Below are positions 50,333-59,336 of a stretch of DNA of 64,000 nucleotides, in pieces. The notes below the pieces were generated by a model, which worked only from the letters and a program-made list of their open reading frames with translations, did not search any database and was not told where the DNA came from. Where the stretch lies: assembly GCA_965267425.1 (NCBI GenBank), contig OZ253959.1, forward strand, positions 1,984,001 to 2,048,000, in the 5' to 3' direction. How positions within the stretch are numbered: position 1 is the first letter of the stretch; each line of letters starts with the position of its first letter. This stretch comes from G965267425 sp965267425 (GTDB lineage Bacteria; Bacteroidota; Bacteroidia; Flavobacteriales_E; Vicingaceae). A program made the translations under genes and the position numbers.

Positions 50333-52108
50333 ATGGCTGAAACAGAACAACCCAAGAGGTTATTTGACTTTATAGATTATCAAAAAAGTGTTTGTCCGCA
50401 AGAAGTTTGTGTGGCCTCAAAGGAAAATGGAAAGTGGGTAGAATTGTCAACCGATGACACTATTCTGCAATCAAATAAGTTAAGTAAAGGATTGTTAAAT
50501 CTTGGAATTAAGCCCGGAGATAAGGTTGCCATGATTTCCAACAATCGCACGGAATGGGTATTAAGTGACCTGGCTATTTTACAAATCGGAGCTATTAATG
50601 TTCCAATCTACCCAACCATCACAGAAGAAGACTATGCCTACATCCTCAATGATGCTCAGGTGAAGTTGGTTTTTGTTTCAGATTCAGAATTACTTGAAAA
50701 AGTAAATAACATTAAATCATCCGTTTCCACTTTGGAAGGCATCTATACTTATGATCGAATAGAGGGTGCGAAACATTGGTCTGAATTATTGGACAACAAT
50801 TTCGATGAAAATGAAATAGCCAGTTTACGATCCAACATTAAGGCCGATGATCTTGCCACTTTAATTTATACCTCGGGTACAACTGGTAAACCTAAAGGGG
50901 TAATGCTATCTCACAATAATATTGTAAGTAATGTGCTTGATAGTAAAGAAAGATTGCCTGTAGATTCAGAAGCGATTGCGCTTTCCTTTTTGCCCTTGTG
51001 CCATGTTTATGAACGTATGATCATCTATCTATATACGTACACCGGGGTTTCATTTTATTTCGCGGAATCCATGGAAACGATTGGTGATAATTTAAAAGAA
51101 ATTAAGCCACATGTTTTTACCGCCGTGCCGCGTCTATTGGAGAAGATTTATGACAAAATTGTTGCCAAAGGCAAGGAATTGACTGGCATAAAAAAAATGC
51201 TCTTCTTTTGGGCACTGGAATTAGGATTGCAATATGATGTCAAAGGAAAAGGCTTCTTCTATCACCTGCAATTAAAATTGGCCAATAAACTCATATTCAG
51301 TAAATGGCGTGAGGCACTTGGTGGAAACACTCGCGTGGTTGCTTCAGGGAGTGCTGCATTGCAACCTCGTTTAGCCAGGATTTTTCTTTCGGCCCAAATT
51401 CCCATCATGGAAGGATATGGTTTAACGGAAACCAGTCCGGTTGTATCTGTGAATTGTGCTGATAATGATGGAATTCGTATTGGAACCGTAGGGCGACCAT
51501 TGAACAATGTAGAAGTGAAAATTGCGGAAGATGGAGAGATATTGGTAAAAGGACCCAACGTAATGTTAGGATATTACAACAAAGAAGAAGCAACCAACGA
51601 GGTGCTCAAAGATGGATGGTTTCACACTGGAGACATTGGAAGAATTGAAGAGGGTAATTTTCTTCGCATTACAGATCGTAAAAAGGAAATTTTCAAGACT
51701 TCTGGAGGAAAATACGTTGCTCCTCAACCCATGGAAAATAAATTCAAAGAGTCCCTTTTTGTTGAGCAAATTATGGTGATCGGAGAAATGCAGAAACATC
51801 CTGCAGCACTTGTGCAACCTTCATTTGAACATTTGATGGAATGGTGCAAGCGAAAAGACATCCCGTATACGACAAACACCGAAATGATTGAAAACGAACA
51901 AGTTATTAAGAGAATTGGCAAAGAAATACATGGCTTTAATTCGCAGTTTGCGAAATACGAACAAATTAAAAAATTCAAACTCACTCCTGAAGCCTGGTCC
52001 ATAGATGGAGGTGAGTTGACTCCTACATTAAAATTGAGAAGAAAAGAGATTAGAAAAAAGTACGAATCATTGTACAATGAAATTTATGCAACAGAGGATG
52101 ATCTTTAA
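50333..52108 (+). CDS. Long-chain acyl-CoA synthetase (AMP-forming)
   Basis: This 591-residue enzyme activates fatty acids with ATP and CoA. The adenylate-forming P-loop is LIYTSGTTGKPKGVMLSH. Other signatures are LPLCHVYERMI, VMEGYGLTETSPVVSVN-type substrate loop, the hinge WFHTGDIGRIEEGNFL and KKEIFKTSGGKYVAP. The length and the FACS-type inserts indicate a long-chain acyl-CoA synthetase. The C-terminal part (about 560-591) is basic and helical. A TATATTTA element (seven of eight matches) lies at 50307-50314. It would feed lipid or LPS-related synthesis, which would fit the later LptF/G gene, but that is inference. Confidence 0.9.
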   Translation: MAETEQPKRLFDFIDYQKSVCPQEVCVASKENGKWVELSTDDTILQSNKLSKGLLNLGIKPGDKVAMISNNRTEWVLSDLAILQIGAINVPIYPTITEEDYAYILNDAQVKLVFVSDSELLEKVNNIKSSVSTLEGIYTYDRIEGAKHWSELLDNNFDENEIASLRSNIKADDLATLIYTSGTTGKPKGVMLSHNNIVSNVLDSKERLPVDSEAIALSFLPLCHVYERMIIYLYTYTGVSFYFAESMETIGDNLKEIKPHVFTAVPRLLEKIYDKIVAKGKELTGIKKMLFFWALELGLQYDVKGKGFFYHLQLKLANKLIFSKWREALGGNTRVVASGSAALQPRLARIFLSAQIPIMEGYGLTETSPVVSVNCADNDGIRIGTVGRPLNNVEVKIAEDGEILVKGPNVMLGYYNKEEATNEVLKDGWFHTGDIGRIEEGNFLRITDRKKEIFKTSGGKYVAPQPMENKFKESLFVEQIMVIGEMQKHPAALVQPSFEHLMEWCKRKDIPYTTNTEMIENEQVIKRIGKEIHGFNSQFAKYEQIKKFKLTPEAWSIDGGELTPTLKLRRKEIRKKYESLYNEIYATEDDL

Positions 52109-52216
52109 TCCAGAATCCTGTTGGAATTCCTCATTATACAAGGAAAATTTCCGATTCAATTTTTTTATTATATTGCAAGGAGTATAGAATGAAATCGCGC
52201 AAAAGCAATCCTGCAC

Positions 52217-52600
52217 ATGTCTGAAAAAAAACAATATCAGTTGGAATATGTAGTTAAAGCATCTCCTAAGCTGTTATTTAATTTTTTATCTACCCCAAGT
52301 GGTCTTTCCGAATGGTTTGCGGATGATGTCAATTTTAGAGGTGAAACGTATACATTTTTCTGGGAGGGAAGTGAAGAAGAAGCTCAATTGTTAAGTAAGA
52401 AACTCAACAGCCATATTCGATTTAAGTGGAATGAATCGGAAGGTGATGACACTTATTTTGAGTTTAAAATTCAAATCGACGACCTTACAAAAGACGTTTC
52501 ATTAATGATTACGGATTTTGCTGAGGATGATGAACTTGAAGAAGCTAAATTACTTTGGGATAGCCAAATTCATAGCTTGATGACAGCCATGGGTTCTTAA
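52217..52600 (+). CDS. START-like (SRPBCC) domain protein
   Basis: The 127-residue protein has the START-like helix-grip pattern seen in small proteins of Bacteroidota: KYQLEYVVKASPKLLFNFLS-like start, STPSGLSEWFADDVNFRGET, then HIRFKWNESEGDDTYFEF and a C-terminal helix. Such domains bind hydrophobic ligands; this group has no proven ligand. No signal peptide, so it is cytosolic. It lies 60 bases upstream of the LptF/G gene. Confidence 0.8.
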   Translation: MSEKKQYQLEYVVKASPKLLFNFLSTPSGLSEWFADDVNFRGETYTFFWEGSEEEAQLLSKKLNSHIRFKWNESEGDDTYFEFKIQIDDLTKDVSLMITDFAEDDELEEAKLLWDSQIHSLMTAMGS

Positions 52601-52626
52601 TTCCAGTTTTCACAATTCTATCTTTC

Positions 52627-52642
52627 GGTATATTTGCATACC
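52627..52642 (+). promoter_or_regulatory. Promoter -7 element inside a small inverted repeat, upstream of the LptF/G gene
   Basis: TATATTTG at 52629-52636 matches TAnnTTTG perfectly and lies inside GGTATatttgcATACC (52627-52642). A regulator could bind here. Confidence 0.42.
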
Positions 52643-52659
52643 ATATTTAAGCTAAGGCT

Positions 52660-54111
52660 TTGAAGCTATCCTTTAAGTTTATTATCAAGAATTTTCTTGG
52701 ACCGTTTATTCTGACTTTTTTCATTGCACTTTTTGTGCTGCTCATGCAGTTTGTATGGAAGTACATTGAAGACATGGTGGGTAAAGGTCTGGGGTTTGGT
52801 ATAATTGCTGAATTACTACTGTACACCACGTCTAGTATGGTTCCTCTTGCCATGCCGTTGGCAGTATTGTTATCTTCTTTGATGACATTTGGCAATCTCG
52901 GGGAGAATTATGAGTTGGTGGCTTTCAGAGCGGCAGGAATCTCATTAAAAAAAATCATGTTACCGCTGTTTTATGTGATTTTGGGATTAAGCATTGTTGC
53001 CTTTTTATTCTCTAACTATCTTTTACCGGTGGCCAATCTAAAAATGCAATCCTTGCTTTATGATATTATGAAGCAAAAACCAGCGGTTAATATCATTCCA
53101 GGAATATTTTATGATGACATTGAAGGGTACGTGATTAAAGTTGGAGATAAAAAAACCATTCCCAACGGAGACGAGATTAAGAACGTCATCATATATGATC
53201 ATCACAAAAAAAATGGTAACCGAAATGTCTTATTAGCTGATTGGGGAACCATGGCTTCAACTGAAGACAAAAGATACCTTGAATTCAAGCTTTACGATGG
53301 AGTTTCATACCAAGAACAACAGGAAAAAGGCAAAAAGAAGATTAATCCGTTGATTCGTAGAAAATTTGAAAAAACCATTATCCGGATTGATATCAGTCAA
53401 TTTGAGATGAACAGGACAGATGAAGAGTTGTTTAAGACACATAGAAGAATGCTTAATTTAAGGCAGCTTGACTATGCGGTTGATTCATTTATTCAATATA
53501 ATGATAAGCGCGCCGAAGCACTTTTAATGGGTCTGAAGAAAAACATTTCCATATATGATACAATGCGCGTTTCCATTGCCGGAAGAACAGACACAGTTTT
53601 GGATCCGTACGCTTACATGGCTTCAATAGGCAGACGAGATAAGAAACGTATCATCACCAATGCGTTGAATGTTTCCAGAGGTGGAAAAGCGCGAGTCTTT
53701 GCCATCAACAAGGAAATTTCCAATCGCATTGTTCAAATTCGTCAATACCTTGCAGATTGGCACAAGAAAATAACTTTGTCTGTTGCCTGCATTTTACTTT
53801 TTCTGATTGGTGCTCCACTGGGTGCCATCATTCGCAAAGGAGGACTGGGTATGCCAGTTGTAGTTAGTGTTGTGTTTTTTCTTATTTATCATATCCTCTC
53901 CATTACAGGTGAAAAGATTTCTGAAGAAGGTGTATGGGCGGTCTATCAGGGAATGTGGCTTTCCACTGCCGTATTGTTGCCTGTTGGACTATTTCTAACC
54001 TACAAGGCTACCTCCGACTCAACTATATTCGAACTTCCCTCCCTTCCCAATATTTTTGGAAAGTTTAGGAAAACTGACAAGCTCAATGAGAATTCTTCAT
54101 CTGACGCATAA
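52660..54111 (+). CDS. LptF/LptG family lipopolysaccharide export permease
   Basis: The 483-residue protein has the YjgP/YjgQ layout. Three N-terminal membrane segments (FIIKNFLGPFILTFFIALFV, MVPLAMPLAVLLSSLMTFG, IMLPLFYVILGLSIVAFLF) are followed by a periplasmic jellyroll-like domain (about residues 120-365), and then three C-terminal membrane segments including ACILLFLIGAPLGAIIRKGG. With LptB, LptF/G move LPS from the inner membrane. The LptF versus LptG identity is not certain. No ATG fits the start; TTG at 52660 is used. It overlaps the next glycosyltransferase gene by 26 bases. Confidence 0.9.
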   Translation: MKLSFKFIIKNFLGPFILTFFIALFVLLMQFVWKYIEDMVGKGLGFGIIAELLLYTTSSMVPLAMPLAVLLSSLMTFGNLGENYELVAFRAAGISLKKIMLPLFYVILGLSIVAFLFSNYLLPVANLKMQSLLYDIMKQKPAVNIIPGIFYDDIEGYVIKVGDKKTIPNGDEIKNVIIYDHHKKNGNRNVLLADWGTMASTEDKRYLEFKLYDGVSYQEQQEKGKKKINPLIRRKFEKTIIRIDISQFEMNRTDEELFKTHRRMLNLRQLDYAVDSFIQYNDKRAEALLMGLKKNISIYDTMRVSIAGRTDTVLDPYAYMASIGRRDKKRIITNALNVSRGGKARVFAINKEISNRIVQIRQYLADWHKKITLSVACILLFLIGAPLGAIIRKGGLGMPVVVSVVFFLIYHILSITGEKISEEGVWAVYQGMWLSTAVLLPVGLFLTYKATSDSTIFELPSLPNIFGKFRKTDKLNENSSSDA

Positions 54112-55267
54112 ACCACCATTTCCAGAAATAGATGGAGGAAGCTCTGCCATTCGAATGTTTCTGGAAACCATGACAAGAGCTGGACATGAAGTATATACAT
54201 TGACAGTCGCAACAAAGAAGCATCCAGCTATCATCCCAAATGACGTTAAGTTTAAAATACAATCCATACCTGTCAACACCAACCTGCATCTGATCAAATT
54301 TTTACGTTCTTATTTCAGTGGGCGTTCGTATTTTCTCGATCGGTTTTATAATAAAGGATTTGATCAGGCCATAAAAGATTTGCATGCTGAAAATGAATTT
54401 CAAGTAATTGTGTTAGACGGAATTCAGCTCTACTCCTATCTGAAAACAATTCTGAATTTTCGAAATACGAAGATCATATATCGTTCTCATAATATTGAAT
54501 TTCAACTATTTAGGGATAGAATTAACACCGTGAGTTCTATATTTAAAAAATGGATTTATTCCATGGAATCCAATAGAATCAAAAAGGCAGAATTGGAATT
54601 AATGACTAAATCAAATGGAGTAGCATGCATATCTTCACATGATAAAGAAGTATTCCATTCATTCGTTCCAACAATCTACAACTGTATTGTGATATCTCCT
54701 TTTGGTCAGGAGGTAGAGACACATACTCCCAATCCAAAAAAAGACAAATTGACCATTGGATACCTCGGAGCATTCGATTGGGAACCCAATCTAGCCGGCT
54801 TGTTATGGTTTATGAAGGAAGTATGGCCAACGTTTTCGTCTTCATCAAAAGTTACCTTGAACATTGCAGGAAAGCGTTGCGATTTATTAAATGATGAGTC
54901 CAATTCAGAAAACATCAACATATTCGGTGAGGTTAGTGATCCTGATGAATTTTTAAGAAGTCTTGACGTCATGATAGTGCCATTGTTTCATGGAAGTGGT
55001 ATTCGTATGAAAATCATTCATGCTATGTCGCATCAACTTACAGTTATTGCAACAACCAAATCGATTGAAGGAATACCGGCTGAAAACGGAAAACATGTGT
55101 TCATTGCAGATACCAAAGATTCGTTTATCAATCATATCAATATGCTTTTGGAAAATCCTGAAATTCCAGAGCACATGGGTCTTGAAGCCGGAAATCTTGT
55201 ACGTAAAGAATTTAGCCGTGAAAATAGCGCTCAGCAATTTCAAAAATTACTTGAAACTATAACTTGA
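54086..55267 (+). CDS. GT4-type glycosyltransferase
   Basis: The start is taken as the ATG at 54086 (MRILHLTHKPPFPEIDGGS), which overlaps the LptF/G gene end by 26 bases. An upstream ATG at 54056 would put ten residues in front of the natural fold start. The 393-residue protein has the GT-B pattern of GT4 enzymes: N-terminal Rossmann domain to about 190 (RAGHEVYTLTVATKK), then the acceptor/donor region LTIGYLGAFDWEPNLAGLLW, and the C-terminal donor site VPLFHGSGIRMKIIHAMSHQ, with the Glu-rich end typical of GT4. The sugar and acceptor are not readable, but the location next to LptF/G suggests LPS or capsule building. Confidence 0.85.
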   Translation: MRILHLTHKPPFPEIDGGSSAIRMFLETMTRAGHEVYTLTVATKKHPAIIPNDVKFKIQSIPVNTNLHLIKFLRSYFSGRSYFLDRFYNKGFDQAIKDLHAENEFQVIVLDGIQLYSYLKTILNFRNTKIIYRSHNIEFQLFRDRINTVSSIFKKWIYSMESNRIKKAELELMTKSNGVACISSHDKEVFHSFVPTIYNCIVISPFGQEVETHTPNPKKDKLTIGYLGAFDWEPNLAGLLWFMKEVWPTFSSSSKVTLNIAGKRCDLLNDESNSENINIFGEVSDPDEFLRSLDVMIVPLFHGSGIRMKIIHAMSHQLTVIATTKSIEGIPAENGKHVFIADTKDSFINHINMLLENPEIPEHMGLEAGNLVRKEFSRENSAQQFQKLLETIT

Positions 55268-55303
55268 AAGCAAAGTCTATATATTTATCCGGCCATTGAT
55301 TGC

Positions 55304-56509
55304 ATGGAATCATTCAAGTTAAATATCGTTTTTCTGGTGAGTCGTTTTCCATACCCTTTAACCAAGGGTGATCGATTAAGGGCTTTTTATCAAATCAAAG
55401 AGCTTTCAAAACACCACCACATTCACCTCATAGCGCTCAGTGATGTTTCCATTTCGTCGGCAGATCAAAAGATACTATCACCTTATTGTGCCAGCATAGA
55501 CATTCAAAAACTCTCTAAATTTTCAATACTCTTCAGAATGTTTTGGGCTGTATTTTTCTCCAGCCTTCCCTTACAAGTGTGTTACTTTTTTTCCAGGAAA
55601 GTCAAAAAACGAATACATGATAAAATTGATCAATTGAATCCTGATGTGTTGTATTGTCAATTGGTTCGAACTAGTGAGTACGTTAAAGAAATCCAGCACA
55701 TCCCAAAGTACCTGGATTTAATGGATGCCATGTCTGCAGGTATGGAGAGAAGGGCTGAAAAATCCAACATATTCAACAAATGGATTTGGAATAAAGAAAC
55801 TCAACGTTTAAAAAAATATGAGCATCACATATTGAAACACTTTCAAAACGTTTCTATTATTTCAAAAGCCGATCAGGCTAAAATAGTCAGCTACTTTAAT
55901 CCTCAAATCAAGGTAATTCCAAATGGGGTTGATACGGATTACTTTGAGTTTAATGTGGATAGAAACTCAAAAGTGTTGTTGTTCACAGGAAATATGTCTT
56001 ATCCGCCGAATGTTGAAAGCGCCATTTTTTTGGCAACGGAAATCTTACCTCTTATTTTGAAAGAAGATAATCAAGTTCAATTGGTAATTGCTGGTGCGAA
56101 TCCAGTTAAAAAAATACGAGATCTGAAATCCAATCATGTCAACATAACAGGTTGGACAGAAGATATTCGAGAATATTACAACAAGGCGGCCATTTTTATT
56201 GCTCCCATGTTGATAGGATCAGGACTTCAAAATAAGCTTCTTGAGGCCATGGCCTGTGGAATTCCATGCATCACCTCTACCCTTGCGAATAATTCTTTAG
56301 GAGCCAAAGAAGAAAATGAAATTTTAATTGGACAAACTGCAGCGGAATACGCAGAATTAGCCATGAAATTGTTAAATAATAAATCATTGGCCAAAGAGAT
56401 TGGAAAAAACGGTTATACTTTTGTTAAAAATCAATTTAACTGGACAGCCAACGTGAACAAACTGGAAAATGATTTAACCAATATTGTTAAAAGTCACCGA
56501 GATGAGTAA
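55304..56509 (+). CDS. GT4-type glycosyltransferase
   Basis: A second GT4 enzyme of 401 residues. It begins with VFLVSRFPYPLTKGDRLRAF and LSKHHHIHLIALSD, the N-terminal GT-B domain. The linker YFNPQIKVIPNGVDTDYFEF and the donor domain FTGNMSYPPNVESAIFLATE follow, with the donor site PMLIGSGLQNKLLEAMACGI and a Glu at the end of that motif. It lies 36 bases after the first glycosyltransferase gene, and its last 8 bases overlap the start of dapD. Substrate is unknown. The pair may act in one polysaccharide pathway. Confidence 0.85.
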   Translation: MESFKLNIVFLVSRFPYPLTKGDRLRAFYQIKELSKHHHIHLIALSDVSISSADQKILSPYCASIDIQKLSKFSILFRMFWAVFFSSLPLQVCYFFSRKVKKRIHDKIDQLNPDVLYCQLVRTSEYVKEIQHIPKYLDLMDAMSAGMERRAEKSNIFNKWIWNKETQRLKKYEHHILKHFQNVSIISKADQAKIVSYFNPQIKVIPNGVDTDYFEFNVDRNSKVLLFTGNMSYPPNVESAIFLATEILPLILKEDNQVQLVIAGANPVKKIRDLKSNHVNITGWTEDIREYYNKAAIFIAPMLIGSGLQNKLLEAMACGIPCITSTLANNSLGAKEENEILIGQTAAEYAELAMKLLNNKSLAKEIGKNGYTFVKNQFNWTANVNKLENDLTNIVKSHRDE

Positions 56510-57317
56510 AATTGAAAATCAAATCAATGAGATTTGGGAAGACCGAAACTTACTTTCAAAAAAGTCTTCCAAGCAAGTCATAAAAGAAGTTATCAAAAAT
56601 TTAGATCTCGGAAAACTTCGAGTTGCTGAACCGCAAGGTGATACATGGCAAGTGAACGAATGGGTGAAGAAAGCAGTAGTCTTGTATTTTCCAATTATGG
56701 AAATGAAAACCATTGAGGCAGGACCTATGGAATTCCACGATAAAATGAAATTAAAGACTAATTATGCTAAGTTAGGTGTACGTGTGGTTCCACATGCGGT
56801 GTGTAGACACGGGGCATATCTTGCCAAAGGAGTTATTATGATGCCATCCTATGTGAATATTGGCGCTTACGTTGATAGTGGAACCATGGTTGATACATGG
56901 GCAACCGTAGGTTCTTGTGCTCAAATTGGAAAAAATGTTCATTTGAGTGGTGGAGTTGGTATAGGCGGAGTATTGGAACCTTTACAGGCATCGCCTGTTA
57001 TCATTGAAGATAATTGCTTCGTCGGATCCAGGTGCATTGTGGTAGAAGGTGTACGTGTGCGCAAAGAAGCCGTTTTGGGTGCAAATGTTGTTTTAACAAA
57101 ATCAACTAAAATTATTGATGTTTCTGGCCCTGCTGCTATTGAATCAAGAGGTGAAATCCCTGAAAGGTCAGTGGTGATTCCAGGAAGTTATGCCAAGAAA
57201 TTTGCTGCAGGAGAATACCAGGTTCCATGTGCTTTGATCATTGGCAAGAGAAAAGAAAGTACAGATTTAAAAACTTCTTTAAACGATGCATTGAGAGAAC
57301 ATAATGTGTCAGCCTAG
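56502..57317 (+). CDS. dapD: Tetrahydrodipicolinate N-succinyltransferase
   Basis: DapD adds succinyl to tetrahydrodipicolinate in the succinylase route to lysine and meso-diaminopimelate, a peptidoglycan building block. The ATG at 56502 (MSKIENQ) is preferred over an upstream TTG. The 271 residues have the left-handed beta-helix pattern: MPSYVNIGAYVDSGTMVDT, ATVGSCAQIGKNVHLSGG, GGVLEPLQASPVIIEDNCF, and RCIVVEGVRVRKEAVLGANV. The gene starts inside the end of the second glycosyltransferase gene and abuts the GT9 gene with its TAG stop. The position in an envelope gene run fits its role in wall synthesis. Confidence 0.94.
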   Translation: MSKIENQINEIWEDRNLLSKKSSKQVIKEVIKNLDLGKLRVAEPQGDTWQVNEWVKKAVVLYFPIMEMKTIEAGPMEFHDKMKLKTNYAKLGVRVVPHAVCRHGAYLAKGVIMMPSYVNIGAYVDSGTMVDTWATVGSCAQIGKNVHLSGGVGIGGVLEPLQASPVIIEDNCFVGSRCIVVEGVRVRKEAVLGANVVLTKSTKIIDVSGPAAIESRGEIPERSVVIPGSYAKKFAAGEYQVPCALIIGKRKESTDLKTSLNDALREHNVSA

Positions 57318-58295
57318 TTGAAACAGTTCCTTGTCATACAAACTGCATTTATCGGTGATGTAATTCTAGCAACTTCACTGATTGAAACATTGAAAGAAGC
57401 CTTTCCTAATAGCCAGATTGATTTTTTGGTTAGAAAGGGAAATGAAAGTTTACTTCACCATCACCCACATCTGCGTTCTGTTTTGATTTGGGATAAAAAA
57501 GGTGCTAAGTATTCTTCATTACTAGCCTTATTAAGAATCATCCGCCAAAACAAATATGATGGTGTCATTAACTTGCAGCGGTTTGGAGCTACTGGTTTAC
57601 TGACAGGATTATCCAGAGCTGCAACCCGAATTGGATTTTCTAAAAATCCGTTTTCCTTTTTATTTACACAGAAAATTGATCATCAAATGGAAAATGGTTT
57701 ACATGAAATTGAAAGGAATCACATGTTGCTTTCCTCACTGAAGGTTGGAGATTTAAAACCACCAAAGTTATATCCTTCAAAAGATGATTTTGATGCAGTT
57801 GAACCTTTTTCGAATGCCTCATTTGTAACCCTCTCACCTGCCTCTGTGTGGTTTACAAAACAACTTCCTGTTCATAAATGGGTTGAACTGATTAACACGT
57901 TTGATAAGGGTACAACGGTATATTTATTGGGAGGAGGAAACGATTCTGAATATGCCAATGAAATTTTAACACAATGTCCTTCCTATTCTATGAAAAATTT
58001 GTGTGGAAAATTGACATTGCTGCAATCTGCCGCTTTGATGTCCAAAGCCAAAAGAAATTATGCAAATGACAGCGCACCCATGCACCTGGCATCTGCCATG
58101 AACGCACCTATATCAGCCATTTATTGTTCGACCATACCATCGTTTGGGTTTGGCCCCTTGTCTGATGACAGTGAGGTCATTGAAATCCAAGAAACATTGA
58201 ACTGCAGACCTTGTGGACTTCATGGTAAAAAAGCTTGCCCGCAAGGCCATTTCAATTGTGCTGAAAAAATCACTTTTGGCGAACATCAGCCATAA
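57318..58295 (+). CDS. GT9 family (heptosyltransferase-like) glycosyltransferase
   Basis: The 325-residue protein is a GT9 enzyme: start KQFLVIQTAFIGDVILATSL (N-terminal Rossmann with the family FIGDVxL motif), LRIIRQNKYDGVINLQRFG, SPASVWFTKQLPVHKWVELI, and the donor-site region YANDSAPMHLASAMNAPISA. GT9 enzymes add heptose or other sugars to the LPS core. No ATG lies at the natural start; a TTG at 57318 directly follows the dapD stop codon (TAG TTG), which suggests translational coupling. A Cys-rich end (CRPCGLHGKKACPQGHFNC) is characteristic of ADP-heptose-LPS heptosyltransferases. Confidence 0.88.
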   Translation: MKQFLVIQTAFIGDVILATSLIETLKEAFPNSQIDFLVRKGNESLLHHHPHLRSVLIWDKKGAKYSSLLALLRIIRQNKYDGVINLQRFGATGLLTGLSRAATRIGFSKNPFSFLFTQKIDHQMENGLHEIERNHMLLSSLKVGDLKPPKLYPSKDDFDAVEPFSNASFVTLSPASVWFTKQLPVHKWVELINTFDKGTTVYLLGGGNDSEYANEILTQCPSYSMKNLCGKLTLLQSAALMSKAKRNYANDSAPMHLASAMNAPISAIYCSTIPSFGFGPLSDDSEVIEIQETLNCRPCGLHGKKACPQGHFNCAEKITFGEHQP

Positions 58296-58369
58296 ATTTT
58301 GCAATAAGAATTCAATATTATTGTACATGTACTTGTACTTTCCAATTCTTGTATTTGTATTTTAGCGCC

Positions 58370-59251
58370 ATGCACAGCCTGAAGCACCTTACCATTTTAA
58401 TAGTTCTATTCATTTCAATTTTAGGCAAAGTTCATGCGGGAGCGTGGCTTAAGCCTAAAGGTCATGGATATTTACAATTGTCGTTTACCCATTTGTACTA
58501 TGATCATATGTTGAACAGTTCCATTGACATTGAAACAATGCAACGTTCCATCAGAGATATGACGCTTCAATTTTACGGGGAGTATGGCATAACTGATAAA
58601 TTGAATGTTTTGGCAGTTCTTCCTTACAAAATGGTTCAAACAGGTGATGAAATACTGATTACTGATTTTACCACGGATACACCTCCCGTACTTCTCAACC
58701 CGTTGCAAGAAGGTGAATTAAGTGGTTTGAGCAACTTGCAATTCGGGTTAAAATATTTACTGCATAACAGCAAATATGTTGTTTCCACTCAGGTGTTTGC
58801 TAGCAATCCTGAAAGTAGTTACGATGATTCCACCGGATTAAGAATTGGTTATGACGCTTGGACGTTTACCCCTTCTTTATTGATTGGCAGAGGTTTTAGT
58901 AAAACTTATTTCAGTGGTGAAGTTGGCTATCAATTTAGAGACAATGATTATGCCCACAACTTCATTGCTGCGGTTGAATATGGATATAAATGGTCTCGAG
59001 AAAAATCGCATACATGGTTTATGGCCGTAGTTAACGCAAAAGTGCCCGTTACGGATGGTACATTTGACGAAAGAAATGGTATTCAAAATGCATTGTATAG
59101 AGATAACTCAGGATATGTTTCACCTGGGTTAAAAGTGAACCAACTTGTGGGTGAAAATTATTACATCACATTAGGAGGATATGGAGCGTTTTGGGCCAAG
59201 AACGAAGGTGGGGGTGCCACCATTTCACTTGGATTATCCTATGAATGGTAA
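58370..59251 (+). CDS. Outer-membrane beta-barrel protein, unknown function
   Basis: Starting at 58370 (MHSLKHLTIL), the 293-residue product has a signal peptide ending VHAGAW. The mature protein is full of alternating hydrophobic strands such as GHGYLQLSFTHLYYDHML, LQFYGEYGITDKLNVLAVL, and the C-terminal strand ATISLGLSYEW ending in an aromatic residue, as beta-barrels do. It resembles small outer-membrane transporters with an alpha-helix at the N-terminus, but no family can be named. A possible -7 element TATTTTAG is at 58359-58366. It is a plus-strand gene between the GT9 gene and the M1 peptidase gene. Confidence 0.7.
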   Translation: MHSLKHLTILIVLFISILGKVHAGAWLKPKGHGYLQLSFTHLYYDHMLNSSIDIETMQRSIRDMTLQFYGEYGITDKLNVLAVLPYKMVQTGDEILITDFTTDTPPVLLNPLQEGELSGLSNLQFGLKYLLHNSKYVVSTQVFASNPESSYDDSTGLRIGYDAWTFTPSLLIGRGFSKTYFSGEVGYQFRDNDYAHNFIAAVEYGYKWSREKSHTWFMAVVNAKVPVTDGTFDERNGIQNALYRDNSGYVSPGLKVNQLVGENYYITLGGYGAFWAKNEGGGATISLGLSYEW

Positions 59252-59336
59252 CCGTTTATCCTTTCTTACTTCCGCCAATCTGAAAATTCTCTCTTAACTT
59301 TCCTTTTTTTAGTATTATCGCAGCAAATTATTCGTC

